Shown here: positions 1 to 10,642 of the stretch, piece after piece
Position numbering within the stretch: the stretch's first letter is position 1
How the letters are laid out: every line of letters begins with the position of its first letter
NCBI GenBank assembly: GCA_019916065.1
Contig: CM034236.1
Coordinates: forward strand, 18,242,805-18,306,804
Origin: Vitellaria paradoxa
Taxonomy: Eukaryota; Streptophyta; Magnoliopsida; Ericales; Sapotaceae
Length of the DNA: 64,000 nt
Direction of reading: 5' to 3'
Notes under the pieces: model-generated
What the model was told of the DNA's origin: nothing
Seen by the model: only the letters and a program-made list of their open reading frames with translations
The model's database searches: none
Position numbers and translations under genes: made by a program

Positions 1-255
1 ATTTTTAATAAATTATACAATTAAATTGTATGTAAATATATAAATTTAATAATTATTAATTTAATCAATATTAAATATGTTTTATTAATTTCAATTAATT
101 TTTAAAAAATAAGAAAATTAAATATTTTTAAAATAAAAATTAATGACGGTAAACAACATTCCATTTCTAATGCAATTTCAGTTTTCATTTTAGAAAAAAA
201 ACGAAAACAAAAATAAAGTCAGAAAACATAAACCGAAAAACAACAATATTACTAA

Positions 256-1274
256 GGGCCCGTTAGATAAAAACTGTCAGTTTTCAATTTTGTGTTCAGT
301 TTTTAATTTTTTATCTTCATATACACAGCAGGAAAAAAAACAAAAACTTGAAAATACGCTTGGTAACGATAATTGTTGATTAGTAGTTATAGTTATTAAT
401 TAATTAATTCAATAAATTTAATTATTTTAATTATTCAAAATAATTTAATTCAAAAAATAAAATTTTAAACATAATTTATTATAATTAATTTTAAAAACAA
501 TGTAATAGAATATATTTCCTGTTAATTAAAGTAATTAATTTAATTAAATTAAATTAATTTAATTTAATTTAACTACTTAAATTAATTTTATTTAATTAAT
601 TAATTAATTTAATTTAATTTAATTAAACATATTTATTATAATTATATTTTTTAAAAATAATTTAATTCAATAAAAATAAAATATAATAATATAATTTATT
701 ATATTATTACTTAAAAATAATTTATATTAATTTAACAAAATTAATTCAATTATAATTAATATAATTTAGTTAATCAATATATTTAATATAATTTACGTAA
801 TTAATATATTTTATATAATTTAATAATTAATTAATTATTGATAAAATTAATTATTAATTAAATTATATTTAATTTATTTTTACATAAATAAAATAATGTA
901 TTATTAATTTAATATATTAATTATTTTATATATTAATTAAATATTTTTATATCAAGTAATAATATGTTTGGCGGTGACCGGAGATGAGTGGAAGGTAGTG
1001 GCTGCGGTAGCCAGATGTTGGTGACAACCAATAGACAATAGTAATTGATAGTTGTAACCGATAGTGGTTGTATAAAAAATTAAAAACTGAAAATGAAAAC
1101 TTGAGAAACACATTTTTATGTTTTCATAATTTTTAAAAATTTTGAAAACAGTTTTCATTTGTTTGAAAACTGAAAACTCAAAACAAATTTACCAAACAAG
1201 TTTTCACGTTTAATTTTCAAAAAAATGAAAACAAAAACAGAAAACTGAAAATGAAATGGTTGCCAAACGGAGCC
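256..1274. mobile_element. Harbinger/Tourist-like non-autonomous TIR element
   Basis: The two ends are imperfect inverted repeats of about 120 bp. The left end starts GGGCCCGTTAGATAAAAACT and the right end, read on the minus strand, starts GGCTCCGTTTGGCAACCATT. Both arms are rich in CAGTTTTC/GAAAACTG motifs. A TAA trinucleotide flanks both sides (253-255 and 1275-1277), as expected for PIF/Harbinger elements. The interior (about 370-950) is almost pure A/T built from TTAATTAA strings, followed by a more GC-balanced patch at 960-1075. There is no transposase ORF. A hAT-type MITE is the alternative. Confidence 0.6.
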
Positions 1275-1277
1275 TAA

Positions 1278-3212
1278 ATGAGCGATAAAGTCTCTATCAT
1301 TGACATTTCAAAAAAGTCAATATAACAAAAGATAGGATAAAAAATGGATGAAACCAAATAAGAAATAATAACTAAGCGATGAGAGTGTGATAGCCAATAA
1401 ATGTGTGAAAAAGAAAACTAAAAGGGATAATAACAACCCTCTAAAAATTAAAACTTCCTCCCAACCACCACAAGGAGTTTTAAGAGCTAGTAAAAGGTGG
1501 ATCCATGAGATATGTTTTCAAGGACTCCTACTAGTGTCTCTCTCCAGGATGTGCAGATCCCATTTCCTTTTCATAGAGTAATGTTCTAAAACTAAAAAAT
1601 TTAGAAAATACAGAATGATTAATGAATTTACAAACTCATAAACTGATTAACTACAAAAATAGATAATATACTGCAGCCATATCTGATTGGATTTACATTA
1701 TCCAGCAGCCATTTACATAAAGTATTAGTAGTGGGTGGTCGGGACACTGACCATGTCGGGTGGGTCCAGCTAACTAAGAACAATATCACAACATAGTTAC
1801 CCAGCGCAGTACAAGTGCAGGTATGTGATTTAGTGTATTTTTTCAATACGTGGTAAATAGGAATAGGCTCAGTTAAAGCGCTATTTCAATTCATGGTTTT
1901 CTTATGACTAGATCTTTCTTATATATCCAATATCTATAAATGTATAAACACTTTGGGACAATTTCAATAGTAATAGAAAACAAAAGTAAATAAAACATAA
2001 TTCTCATAACACAATTTCAATAAATAGTCCAAATTCTAAAATTTCAAATATTCAAGACAATAAGAAAAAATAAAAAATAAAAACAATTCAATATTCAAAT
2101 AAGTATATAAACAATTATTTCTATCTTTTCTTTCGTTTATGGTATGTACAATAAATATTCTTTTGAATGCGCCATATTTCAGAATATAGATTGTGAATGA
2201 ATGTCGATTGAGATCGCAAAATTTGGATAACAATTCCATAGGAGGTGAGCAACTTTTGAAACCATGATTGATAGTCATCAATGGCAAAACCAATGGAAAC
2301 AAGTGAGATGAAAGTTAGGGTAGTCTGGAGTGAGAGATAGAGCCTAATGTGCAAGGGCTGGCTCGGGATGGCACTAGACCAAGAACTGAAGCAATCAACA
2401 TATACAAGCAACCCAACCCAACCCAACCCAACCCAAGCTGATTTTAACGGTTCTGGTTGGATTGATTTAGGTACATAATATAACTATAGCTTTTGTCTAA
2501 AAAAGTAAGCAAAAAAATCGATTTGCTTCATTTCAAGTCTTGAAATAAGCTAGCCCAAAAAATCAGGTTCCAAAACCGAACCGAACCTCTAATAAATTAG
2601 ACCCAAATTGGTCAAATTGGTTTCAAGATTGTTTGGGTATTCTTTGCACCATAATAAAGCCAAAGCAAGGCCCCATCTATGAAGATGGGTTGAAGTAAAT
2701 GAAAGGTAGATGAAGAGGGACATTTATGAGGGAGAGTCAAGCCATGAAAATTGGCCTTCACACACCCCGAACAGTGGTCACCGGAGCAAATGTCCAACTT
2801 TGCACGATCAAAACCAACCATTAGCAAAAGGACAATTTGAGCAAGTAGTGGCAATGTCCCTGCATGGTCAATTACTATGTGGGTCAGAGTCATAGTATAC
2901 AGGTGAGCATGTTCTAGTTGATTTATCCCATAGGCTGGTTGAGAAAGTCCCAACAAATTTCCTTATTCCAACCACAATGTCGCCAGTCTCCATTGATCCC
3001 ATGTCCAAGTGAAGCGGCCATAAGACACTTGGGGCTGCTCGTGGGTGAGGTTCTCCTAACCTAGGATGGCAGCCGGCTCATGGAAAAACCAAGTGTTAAG
3101 GCCTCAAATAGAGAAGGTATGCCCCCTGACCCCGGCTTAGTAAACAAAACAAATGGACATCTCCCATTTCTAATACATAATTAAAAGATAAATCCCAGGA
3201 AAATATCCTTAC
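1278..3212. other. VAMP intron or 3' flank, no gene recognised
   Basis: This stretch follows the last VAMP exon visible on the minus strand. I searched it for the missing VAMP exons (LDRGEK region and membrane anchor) and saw none. It holds a short CAACC repeat near 2409 and AACCGAACC-type motifs near 2572-2588. The rest looks like old, unclassified repeat sequence. No coding region can be supported. Confidence 0.5.
2409..2436. repeat. (CAACC)n microsatellite
   Basis: About five consecutive CAACC/CCCAA units. The unit is not the plant telomere repeat CCCTAAA. Confidence 0.85.
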
Positions 3213-3333
3213 CTTCTCAATATTTTCCATCATCACTCCCTTGACTTCTGCAACTTGAGCCTTCACCTTGGAAAGCTTGCTTACCTCCTCTGGATGATCA
3301 ACACAGTACTGCATGTGTTCCTTTAATTTAGAC
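3213..3333 (-). CDS. VAMP72: VAMP72 exon 3
   Basis: Acceptor TGTAG, donor GTAAGG. Encodes the longin-SNARE linker and the first SNARE-motif heptads up to MMENIEK. Ends in phase 0, so the next exon should start with the Val-Leu-Asp-Arg zero-layer segment, which is not found within the following 3.2 kb. Confidence 0.86.
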
Positions 3334-5136
3334 CTACAATTAGTAAGGGAAAAGAAAAAGAAAAACACTCAAAAAATTAGGTACTATTTAAAAAGAAGTG
3401 GCAATAGCTTGTCCTCTTTCAAGAAAAACAAGTATACCCAAACTCTTTGTTCAGGCTCTTGGCAACAGCAGTTGCAGCTTTTCCTCCACCATATCTCTTG
3501 TTAAAATCCTCCTTAACACGCTCCAAAAAGGCAATAGGAATCTGCCTGCCAGCAGACTCAACAGCAACAACACAGTAGGCTGCATAACCCAACATAGATT
3601 CACAAAGTCAATACAATTCTGTGTTCAATGAAAAAATATTTAGAAGTGTCAAAAAGTTTTGTTTCAAGACTGAAGACTAAAAATCATGGCAAATTGTACT
3701 CATACACACAGATCTGTATCTGTACAAACCGTCCACTGATGGTATGATGCCACGAATGAAATTTTTTACACAACAAAACAAAATTTTGTAAAAAGGAAAA
3801 TCAGCTGAACTAGATGACTACCTTAACCAAATACAATCCCCCCGGGTCAACAAAGCAAGTTCCCTGACCCAACAAGCAAACTAATTACATAGAAGACTTA
3901 GTTGCAGTTGTCTCATTTTCGTAATGTTCTATATAATAAAAGACTCAAATTGATGTTTTGAGGCGAAGATGGTACAAATAAAACATCATGTACCATAAGA
4001 ATTGATATGATTAAGTAGAAACCAATAGGAAGTTTTTGGAGCACTTGTATTGAATATCAGAAAGCTGTCAAAATTCTATTTCATATCTTCCTTTTGTATG
4101 CGTGCGTTTTGGGTTTTTTTTTTTTTGGGGGGGGGGGGGTGTTGAATTAGGAAGCCCTAAAGTCAGTGCAATCTCAATGACATTTCATCTTGCAAAGGTC
4201 TAAGAGATAAGTCCAGTTTTGCAGGCCAGTGAATTTTCCCGAGAATTGTTCAGAAATTAGCTGGGTAAACAGCAGCAGCCAGAAAATAAGGTATAAGAAT
4301 ATCAATTTAGAAGAACATTCAATAATTTGAACTCAATCACAATCATAAGGACTCTTGGGGAGTAGGGACAAGAGAGATATAGGGAAATGACCATTATCTT
4401 CTCCTCCTCAACCTCAGAATTCAATATATTGTATTGGTCAACTGGGCCTCTTTCTTTCCAGCTTCATAAACTTTGTTCACCTGAATTGATGTGCAAAAAA
4501 AACAGCCCTGTTCTATGTTTATGAGAAGGTCGTCTGAACTGCAAATTCTGGTACTCAGAGATGCCACTTCTTTGGATTTCATCATTCTCAGAGTGAGGGG
4601 AGCTCTTGACAACGATTAACTTCAAAAGGTCTAGCAGTTCCTTTTTTTCCCAAATCAAGAAATGGAAAACTAAACAGTCGCTAAAACTTTATCAGCATTT
4701 CAAGGTTCAATTTCTTATTTCATATTACAGATCCCTTGAATAACCCAAATAATTCCCCTTCTATAAACAAACCGTATACCAACTTTCTGTCCCCAATAAG
4801 AAACATAACAATATTCAGCAGTCAAAGCAGATTCAACCAAATCGAATTCCACAACATGATTGATCAAAAGCATAGATCGCAGGAAGGACACAAAAAGAAA
4901 GTCAACGAATCCAACAAATGATCTAACATATGAACTTAGTACTCACTGAATCCATTTTCAACTAGGTAGTTGAAGGTGTGGCCATCGCAGTTATAGGTGA
5001 ACCGGTTGTTGCTAGCGGGAAGCTTCTGGAGGCACTGGGAGGCGATGCTGGTGAAATTGCCCGTGAACTCGGTGTACTCGGCAAGGATCACCGTCCCTCT
5101 CGCCACGAAGCTATAGATCAGCGACTGCTGGCCCAT
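3213..5136 (-). CDS. VAMP72: VAMP72-family R-SNARE (VAMP721/722-like), 3' exons not in window
   Basis: Vesicle R-SNARE of the plant VAMP72 group, which pairs with syntaxin and SNAP33-type partners for secretion to the plasma membrane and cell plate. Three exons on the minus strand (5136-4947, 3579-3438, 3333-3213; 190, 142 and 121 nt) join in frame with GT-AG junctions to give 151 residues. Residues 1 to about 110 form the longin domain, which starts [20 protein letters not shown]. The third exon carries [10 protein letters not shown] and the start of the SNARE motif ([16 protein letters not shown]). Family members are about 220 residues long, so about 70 are missing: the zero-layer Arg (LDRGEK), the rest of the coiled coil and the C-terminal anchor. 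The exon ends at a good donor (GTAAGG), so the gene may continue past the left edge behind a TE-expanded intron. Loss of the 3' end is the alternative. The start is the family's usual MGQQS. Confidence 0.88.
3438..3579 (-). CDS. VAMP72: VAMP72 exon 2
   Basis: Acceptor GCAG, donor GTATAC. Encodes [17 protein letters not shown] and, further on, [20 protein letters not shown], the conserved second half of the longin domain. Confidence 0.87.
4947..5136 (-). CDS. VAMP72: VAMP72 exon 1
   Basis: Encodes residues 1-63 plus the first base of codon 64. Donor is GTGAGT (4946-4941). Contains the N-terminal half of the longin domain, ending near FNYLVENGF. Confidence 0.88.
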
Positions 5137-5400
5137 TTCTTCCCCTCCGAATCAAAATCCCAAACCCTAAAAATCGCCGAACACAGAGAGAGATATGGAA
5201 TTAAAGAGCAGAGACGAAGGGACCGGAGAGAGATGAGCTGAACTTGTGGCGATTGTAACTGGGTAAAGAACGAGGAAGAATTAGGAGGAGTCGTAGAAAG
5301 CTGCTGATTCAAAATATGTATATATTATATTCTTATAGACAAAAGAAGAGAGAGAGAGAGAGAGTTAAATGCAACGAAAGTGTTGGTAGAAGACTAGAAT
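5137..5400 (-). promoter_or_regulatory. VAMP72 5' UTR and core promoter region
   Basis: Upstream of the start codon on the minus strand. A (GA)n tract lies at about 5346-5364 and a TATA-like stretch (TATAATATATACATA on the minus strand) at about 5314-5330. The spacing to the ATG, about 180 nt, suits a TATA box plus 5' leader. No transcription start can be read from sequence alone. Confidence 0.4.
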
Positions 5401-6289
5401 GGGTCTGTGCAAACCATGGAAATGGAAGGATCTATAATTTGGCCAAGGAAAAGCATGTGGAATTGTCAATACTTCACAGCTAACGCGGTTGTTTTGAATT
5501 TTGAACCGTCTCTAGATGCGGAGGAGTTGAAAATTACCTTTATGAATAAATAAATAAATAAATTGCACATGCCCCCATTAATCTTTGACTAATTACAATT
5601 AACTACCTCCATCATTTAAAATTTATATTGAGAACCGTTACATTTAAATGAATATAACAATTTTCTTCCATTAACCAAACCATCAAAAATTTTTAAAGTG
5701 ATGTTCATATTTTACCTCTCGTTCATTCTCTCTTTTTTCTTTTTTTTTTTTTTTTGGTACTAGTATTAGCACTTTTTTTCCTTTTTTTCTCTCTCTTTAT
5801 TCATTTTATCTCTTTAGTTAATGAGCTCAACTTAATCGCGTTCTCAACTCTTCGGGCCATGATTACTCAGTTCTTTCTCTTATCAGAAGTGTAATAGTTA
5901 TATATTAAGTAGCACCCAGAAAGAAGATCAAGACTTATGATACGATCGTGAGGTTTTAGCATTATCGTGTAGAAATATAGTTAGCGGAGGCTCGAAGGTG
6001 CAACTTGGACAAAGGTTCTCGATCTCATCAATATATTCATTAAAATCGTAATAGTGATTCCAAGCATGGCTTTAAGAGTACTTGTTAGTGAGGGTAATAC
6101 ATGATACTTCAATATTAACGAATGAGGTAAAGTTCTCATAAGCAATAAGCTCGATCACCTGGTAGTGCCATCACTTTCCCAAGCATGTATAGGCTCTATT
6201 TCTTTACGCATGTGTGTAAACATGATTATTGTGAAAGACCTGCCCATGAGAGACTCTGCCTGCGAGAGAGTGAAACAGAAAGTGAAGTA
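5401..6289. other. intergenic, nothing recognised
   Basis: AT-rich spacer with (AAAT)n near 5547-5562 and T-rich tracts near 5736-5790. Part of 5930-6290 may belong to the TRIM element that follows. No ORF worth calling. Confidence 0.4.
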
Positions 6290-6525
6290 GAGAAGTAATA
6301 CCTTCCATCCCACATCGCATGAGTAGTGAAAAAAAGTGGCATATATGTAATATTCGATATCCATATAAGAATAACGCGTTTTAAAACCGTGAGGGCACTG
6401 GATTTAATGGGAACTCCAGGGTTAAGCGTGCTTCAGTGGAGCAGTACTAGGATGGGCGACCTCTTGAGAAGCAACTTACCAAGTCTAATGCGGATAATAT
6501 TGTGCTATAGGGATGCAGATCGTTA
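6290..6525 (+). mobile_element. Cassandra-like TRIM LTR remnant carrying a 5S rRNA module
   Basis: Features typical of Cassandra LTRs occur in order: CCATCCCACATCGCATGAGT, then TTTAAAACCGTGAGGGC, then about 76 nt matching 5S rRNA, then GCGGATAATATTGTGCTATA. The sequence passes directly into the LTR of the next element at 6526, so the right part of this LTR is probably cut off by that insertion. A second LTR was not found. Confidence 0.65.
6396..6471 (+). pseudogene. 5S rRNA-derived internal promoter module
   Basis: Matches roughly nucleotides 28-105 of plant 5S rRNA. The A-box/intermediate region (GTTAAGCGTGCTT, 6421-6433) and the C-box region (AGTACTAGGATGGGCGACCT, 6443-6462) are nearly perfect. 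The first ~25 nt and the 3' stem of a real 5S gene are absent or diverged, so this is not a functional 5S gene. In Cassandra elements this block sits inside the LTR and can act as a pol III promoter. Confidence 0.8.
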
Positions 6526-8402
6526 TAATTACACTTGAAAAGTGTAATTACAAAGTATAATTTAAAACATAAATCATGCATTTATTCAATTATTTTTAAA
6601 GTTTTAGTTATGTTTTGTAATTTATGGTATTTTGTTTTCAAAATGCAGAGAAAAGCCGAAAATTATCAAAATACGCAGTGGTGAAGAGACTGAAGAAGCT
6701 GCTGTGGTCTGGACACCTCAACGGGTGGTCCGAACCGGAGCCAAAGCAAGCCGGAGTAAGGAAGTGCAAAAATAGGCTTTGTTATCTTTTAAGGCATTTC
6801 GCCGAACACTTGGCACGCATAGAGAAAATAGATTGAAGACAAAAATGCCGATATGTCCAATGACTTTCAAGACTTCCTTATCATCCTAAGAGCCATTCCA
6901 AGGAATAAGATCAGTTACCATGGCCATCAAGGAGAAGAAAATGGTTCGAAGTTTAAGATGGTTGAAGTGGTGTGTAGCTAAAATTCTAGCTTGACACCCT
7001 GTTAGTTTTTTAACAATAACTTTTCGCTCACAACTTTAATTGACCTAATTCTTTTTGGATTGAAAAGAAGACTTGAAGGGTTACAACTTTTGTGTTTTAG
7101 CCGAAACCTGAATCCATCGTCTTCAAGGTCAAAATCACATTGGAAGTTGAATACAAAAAGCTATCAGAAGCAAAACACAAATTGAAGAGGAAGTACGCTG
7201 TGGTCCGGAACACAGTAGGTTGATCTGCACGTTTACGTTAATTTTTAAGGTTTTCTTTCTTGCTTATAAAATAAGAATGTGTATGGCCGTTCGAGGGGGA
7301 CTTCTCACCTACGCTTTTCTTTGTAATTTTTAGGTTAGCTTTTCATTAAAATAGATTACTGTACAGAGTTTTTAGTTTAGTTTTTGAAGAATTTTTGGAT
7401 TGATTGCTTTCGGATTTTAGTTTAATTCATTGCGAAGATTGGTACGTGCTTTGCTTTATTCAATAAAATTAATTTTATTTTCATATTCTCTTTTTATTTA
7501 CCGTTTTATTATTTCATCCATGTTAGGCTAGATTTTTATTATTGATTCAACCCATCAATGACAGGTGGATCTTTATTTGAATGTTGAATGTAATCGAATC
7601 CAAGCATCTAACGTAAAAGTTGCATGTTAGGGTTCTTATTCTCTAAATCTACTTTCTAAAGTTCTCAAAACATTCGAAAATTTGTGTAGTTGATCATATT
7701 TCCTTGAAATCACTAGTAACTACACAAAATTATAATTTTCTTAATACTTTGAAAACAAACGAAATAGATTTAGATATATTTTCTGGTTTTCTTTCTCTTC
7801 TAATTTTCAAAGCCTTCGAAAACATGTAACTTTGATCATATTTCGTTGAAATCCGTAATGACGTTACATGATTAAAACTTTCTTTATATTTTGAAATCAA
7901 AGAAAAGAGATTTGGACCAAAGAATATTTTCAAGATGATATATTTCTGGTTTTATTTATCCTAAACGTGATTTTAAAGCCGTGCTTTAGAAATTAAAGCT
8001 TTCACGATGACATCTTTTCGATTTACTTTTCCTAAACATGAGCTGTAAACCAAAATAATAATTACATCCAAACACGAGAATAAGGTATTCACTTAAATTT
8101 GTAGGTTGAATCAAGATCTTAAATTATCTTGAATGCGTAGTGTTAGTGCTTTTGTTTTAGTTTAATTTAATTGTTGCAATTTAGTTTATTTATTTGGTAG
8201 TTAGTAATCAAAACTTTTCAAAACCCAAAATCAAAATTTCTTTTCCTGTTTTTAAAACTAAACCAGTAGGTAGAAGAACTTAGAAACCCTAGTGTTTAAT
8301 CTCAAAGTTCTCTGTGGATTCGACTTCGGTCTCGCCGAGTTAAAACTATACCGCACACCCTTACAGTTAGGTTAGTTTAGATGCAATATTTAGATGCGGT
8401 CA
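6526..8402 (+). repeat. 5' LTR of the Athila-like element
   Basis: Starts TAATTACACTTGAAAAGTGT, where the 3' copy starts TGATTACA, and ends GATGCGGTCA six bases before the PBS. It is 1877 nt long. A block of about 600 nt (about 7235-7830) has no counterpart in the 3' LTR. Contains the GC-rich motif CTGGACACCTCAACGGGTGG near 6709-6728. Confidence 0.85.
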
Positions 8403-8408
8403 AGTTTT

Positions 8409-8425
8409 TGGCACCGTTGCTGGGG
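8409..8425 (+). other. primer binding site, tRNA-Asp type
   Basis: TGGCACCGTTGCTGGGG differs at two positions from the complement of the plant tRNA-Asp(GTC) 3' end plus CCA. This PBS is characteristic of the Athila lineage. Confidence 0.8.
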
Positions 8426-8498
8426 AACTTGGTTTTGATTTATTAGGATAACTCTAAGTTACTCTTCTACTATTTCCTTAAAAAGAAAAAAAGAATTC

Positions 8499-10642
8499 TT
8501 GAATATGGATTATTATTTTTACAATTCTAGTTCACCAAATATCATCCACCCACTCATTGATTTTTTAGGCAGCATTTATGGAATTAATTTTTGCCTACAA
8601 ACCTTTTCTACGCTACCTAAATTTTATGGACTCGAATATGGGGACCCTAGAGTTCATTTAGAAAATTTTGAGTCAATTTATATCTATTACACAAATGGTG
8701 ACACAGATGACATTTTTAGGTATAATTCTTTTCCGTTATCATTATGCGAAGTGGCCGATAAATGGTGTTATGCCGCTACTTGGGACGTTAATATTTGGGA
8801 AGAGTTGCAAAATCAATTTATTATGACCTTTCTCCCCATTTTTCAAAACTTCAACCTACGATTTGAAATTGAAAATTTTTCTCAAAATTATGGCGAAGAA
8901 ATTTATCAATGTTGGGAGAGGTTTAAAAATATATTAAACTCTTACCCAGGTTATAATCTTGAGTTATGGTACATCATTAAAAATTTCTATAATGGTTTAT
9001 TTTTAGAGATGCGCCACACTCTTGAGGAGTTATCCAGGGGTAAGTTTCTTGACTTTACTCTGAAGTTGGCATAGGATTTTCTTGAGTCACTAACCGCGTG
9101 TAGAATGTGCGTCTAAACTAACTCCCACGTGCAAGGGTGTGCGGTGTAGTTTTATCTTGGTGAGTCCGAGATCGAATCTACAAGGAACCTAAGTTTTAGC
9201 TTCTAGGTTAAAGATTCTTTCCTAAATCTAAGTTCAAGAATGAAAATTGAAACAAGGTGTAAACAAAAGTTTCAAGAATTATCCTAAACTGTTCTTGCAA
9301 TTCAAAGTTACAAAATAAATAAAAACTTTTCTTAGTAGAAAATAAACAAAAATAATTTGATGAATTAAATTCACTAAAATAAAACCCTTGATTTAACATT
9401 CAAGTTTAGGTGGAATAAAATCAATTCATGTTTGTGCCTTAGTTACCAATTAAAATTTCACGTCGAATGGAAAAGTCAATTGGAAGATGTCTTCGTTAAA
9501 GTTTTTTAAAAACCCACAATACACAATTTCATACTCACGTCTTATGGATTATGAAATTGGAAAGATCTTTCTTTAAAAGTAACACTTGTGGTTTCAAAGC
9601 CTAGTTTTTAGTTTCAAGATTCTTCAAGAAAATCCAAGTTTCAAAAACCTTTATCAGTGCTTATCAGAATATGATCAAAAGTTCTTGTTTTCAAAAGTTC
9701 TTAAAACAGAAAAACCAGATTTGAAAAGCTTTCGTAGATATTTACACGGTTGCGTAATCATCTACGAAACCCTAGCACATTCATAAATCATCCATTCCAC
9801 CCTCCCTATGAAGTTAAACCAAGGAGAAAGATACTACACTTCCATTATGTAAGAATCCATTCGCACAAAACAATTAATTAACAAGAAACAAAGAATTTTA
9901 GAAGAAGAAAAATCTGAATAAGAACTCGTATTAATGCAAAGAATAAATACCGTACTTTATCAAATCAAAAGAACGATGAACAACGAACAATATTGAAGCG
10001 ATCCGACAAACGGCATCTCCCAAAAAAAATAAAAAAGAAAGAATCTAAACCCTAAGAGTCTCTTGAAAAGTTTGAGGAAAAGAAGAAAAAAAGTCTTTCA
10101 AGAACGGCTGTACAATGGTTATTTATAACCATTCCAAGAACACCCTAAAAACCTAGAAAGAATTTTAATCCCGCGTGTCCAGGTGTCTAGACACCCAATT
10201 GGGGTGTCCGGACGGCAATAAGGTCTAAACGTGACATTTTGCTTCTCTGCACACTAGTGTCCTGAAGGTGTCCGGACACCTCAATCCTGCATTTGCACCT
10301 TAAGCTATCCTTCGTCATTTTCTTCGTCTTTAACGCTCCCAATTGAATTTATTGAGCATTTTTCACTATAATTAAGAAAAATAAACATAATTAGCTTAGA
10401 AATTAATAAAAAACATGAATTTAACAAGAAAATAAGTTAATTTATGCTAAAACAAAGGCCTTGCGATTACACTTTTCAAGTGTAATCAGTCACTTTACGA
10501 GCAAACTCAACATAGGGAAGAAATTAGTTTAAAAGTCGATTCTAGTGCACATGAGACTTCCACACATATTGACTCTACATTAGATGATACATTATTTGAG
10601 CCCACAACAAGTCCTTATGTCCATGCACTCACTGAAGCTTAA
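8499..10642 (+). pseudogene. gag (Retrotrans_gag) relic, interrupted by a solo LTR
   Basis: Capsid-type gag of a Ty3/gypsy element. Residues from KFYGLEYGDPRVHLENF through FPLSLCEVADKW, WEELQNQF and CWERFKNILNSYPGY to FYNGL follow the Retrotrans_gag pattern in order. The frame reaches a TAG at 9072-9074. Past this stop the same frame runs into the target site of the nested LTR (9091-10488) and continues on its far side at 10494, ending at TAA 10640-10642. So there are two separate breaks: one point stop and one insertion. Zinc-knuckle and protease motifs are absent. Confidence 0.8.
9091..10488 (-). mobile_element. solo LTR of a related gypsy element, reverse orientation
   Basis: 1398 bp, flanked by a perfect 5-bp duplication GTCAC (9086-9090 and 10489-10493). 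Read on the minus strand it begins TGATTACACTTGAAAAGTGT, like the LTR start of the host element, and ends ...CGCGGTTA. Near its minus-strand 3' end, the TTCGAT...CTCACC and CTACACCGCACACC phrases parallel those of the host LTR. It is a sibling family inserted into gag, then reduced to one LTR. Contains the palindromic GTGTCCGGACACC at about 10268-10280. Confidence 0.88.

Noticed and set aside
2036..2426. Overlapping minus-strand ORFs of 88 and 101 codons
   Set aside because: No recognisable domain, AT-rich composition, overlapping frames, no support for expression.
2409..2436. Interstitial telomere repeat
   Set aside because: The unit is CAACC, not CCCTAAA.
2730..2790. Minus-strand GCTTGACTCTCCC as the missing VAMP LDRGEK exon
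   Set aside because: Only the Leu-Asp part fits. The Arg-Gly-Glu-Lys codons and all following residues are absent.
6396..6471. Functional 5S rRNA gene
   Set aside because: The 5' and 3' stem parts are missing, there is no T-run terminator right after it, and the flanks are TRIM-like.
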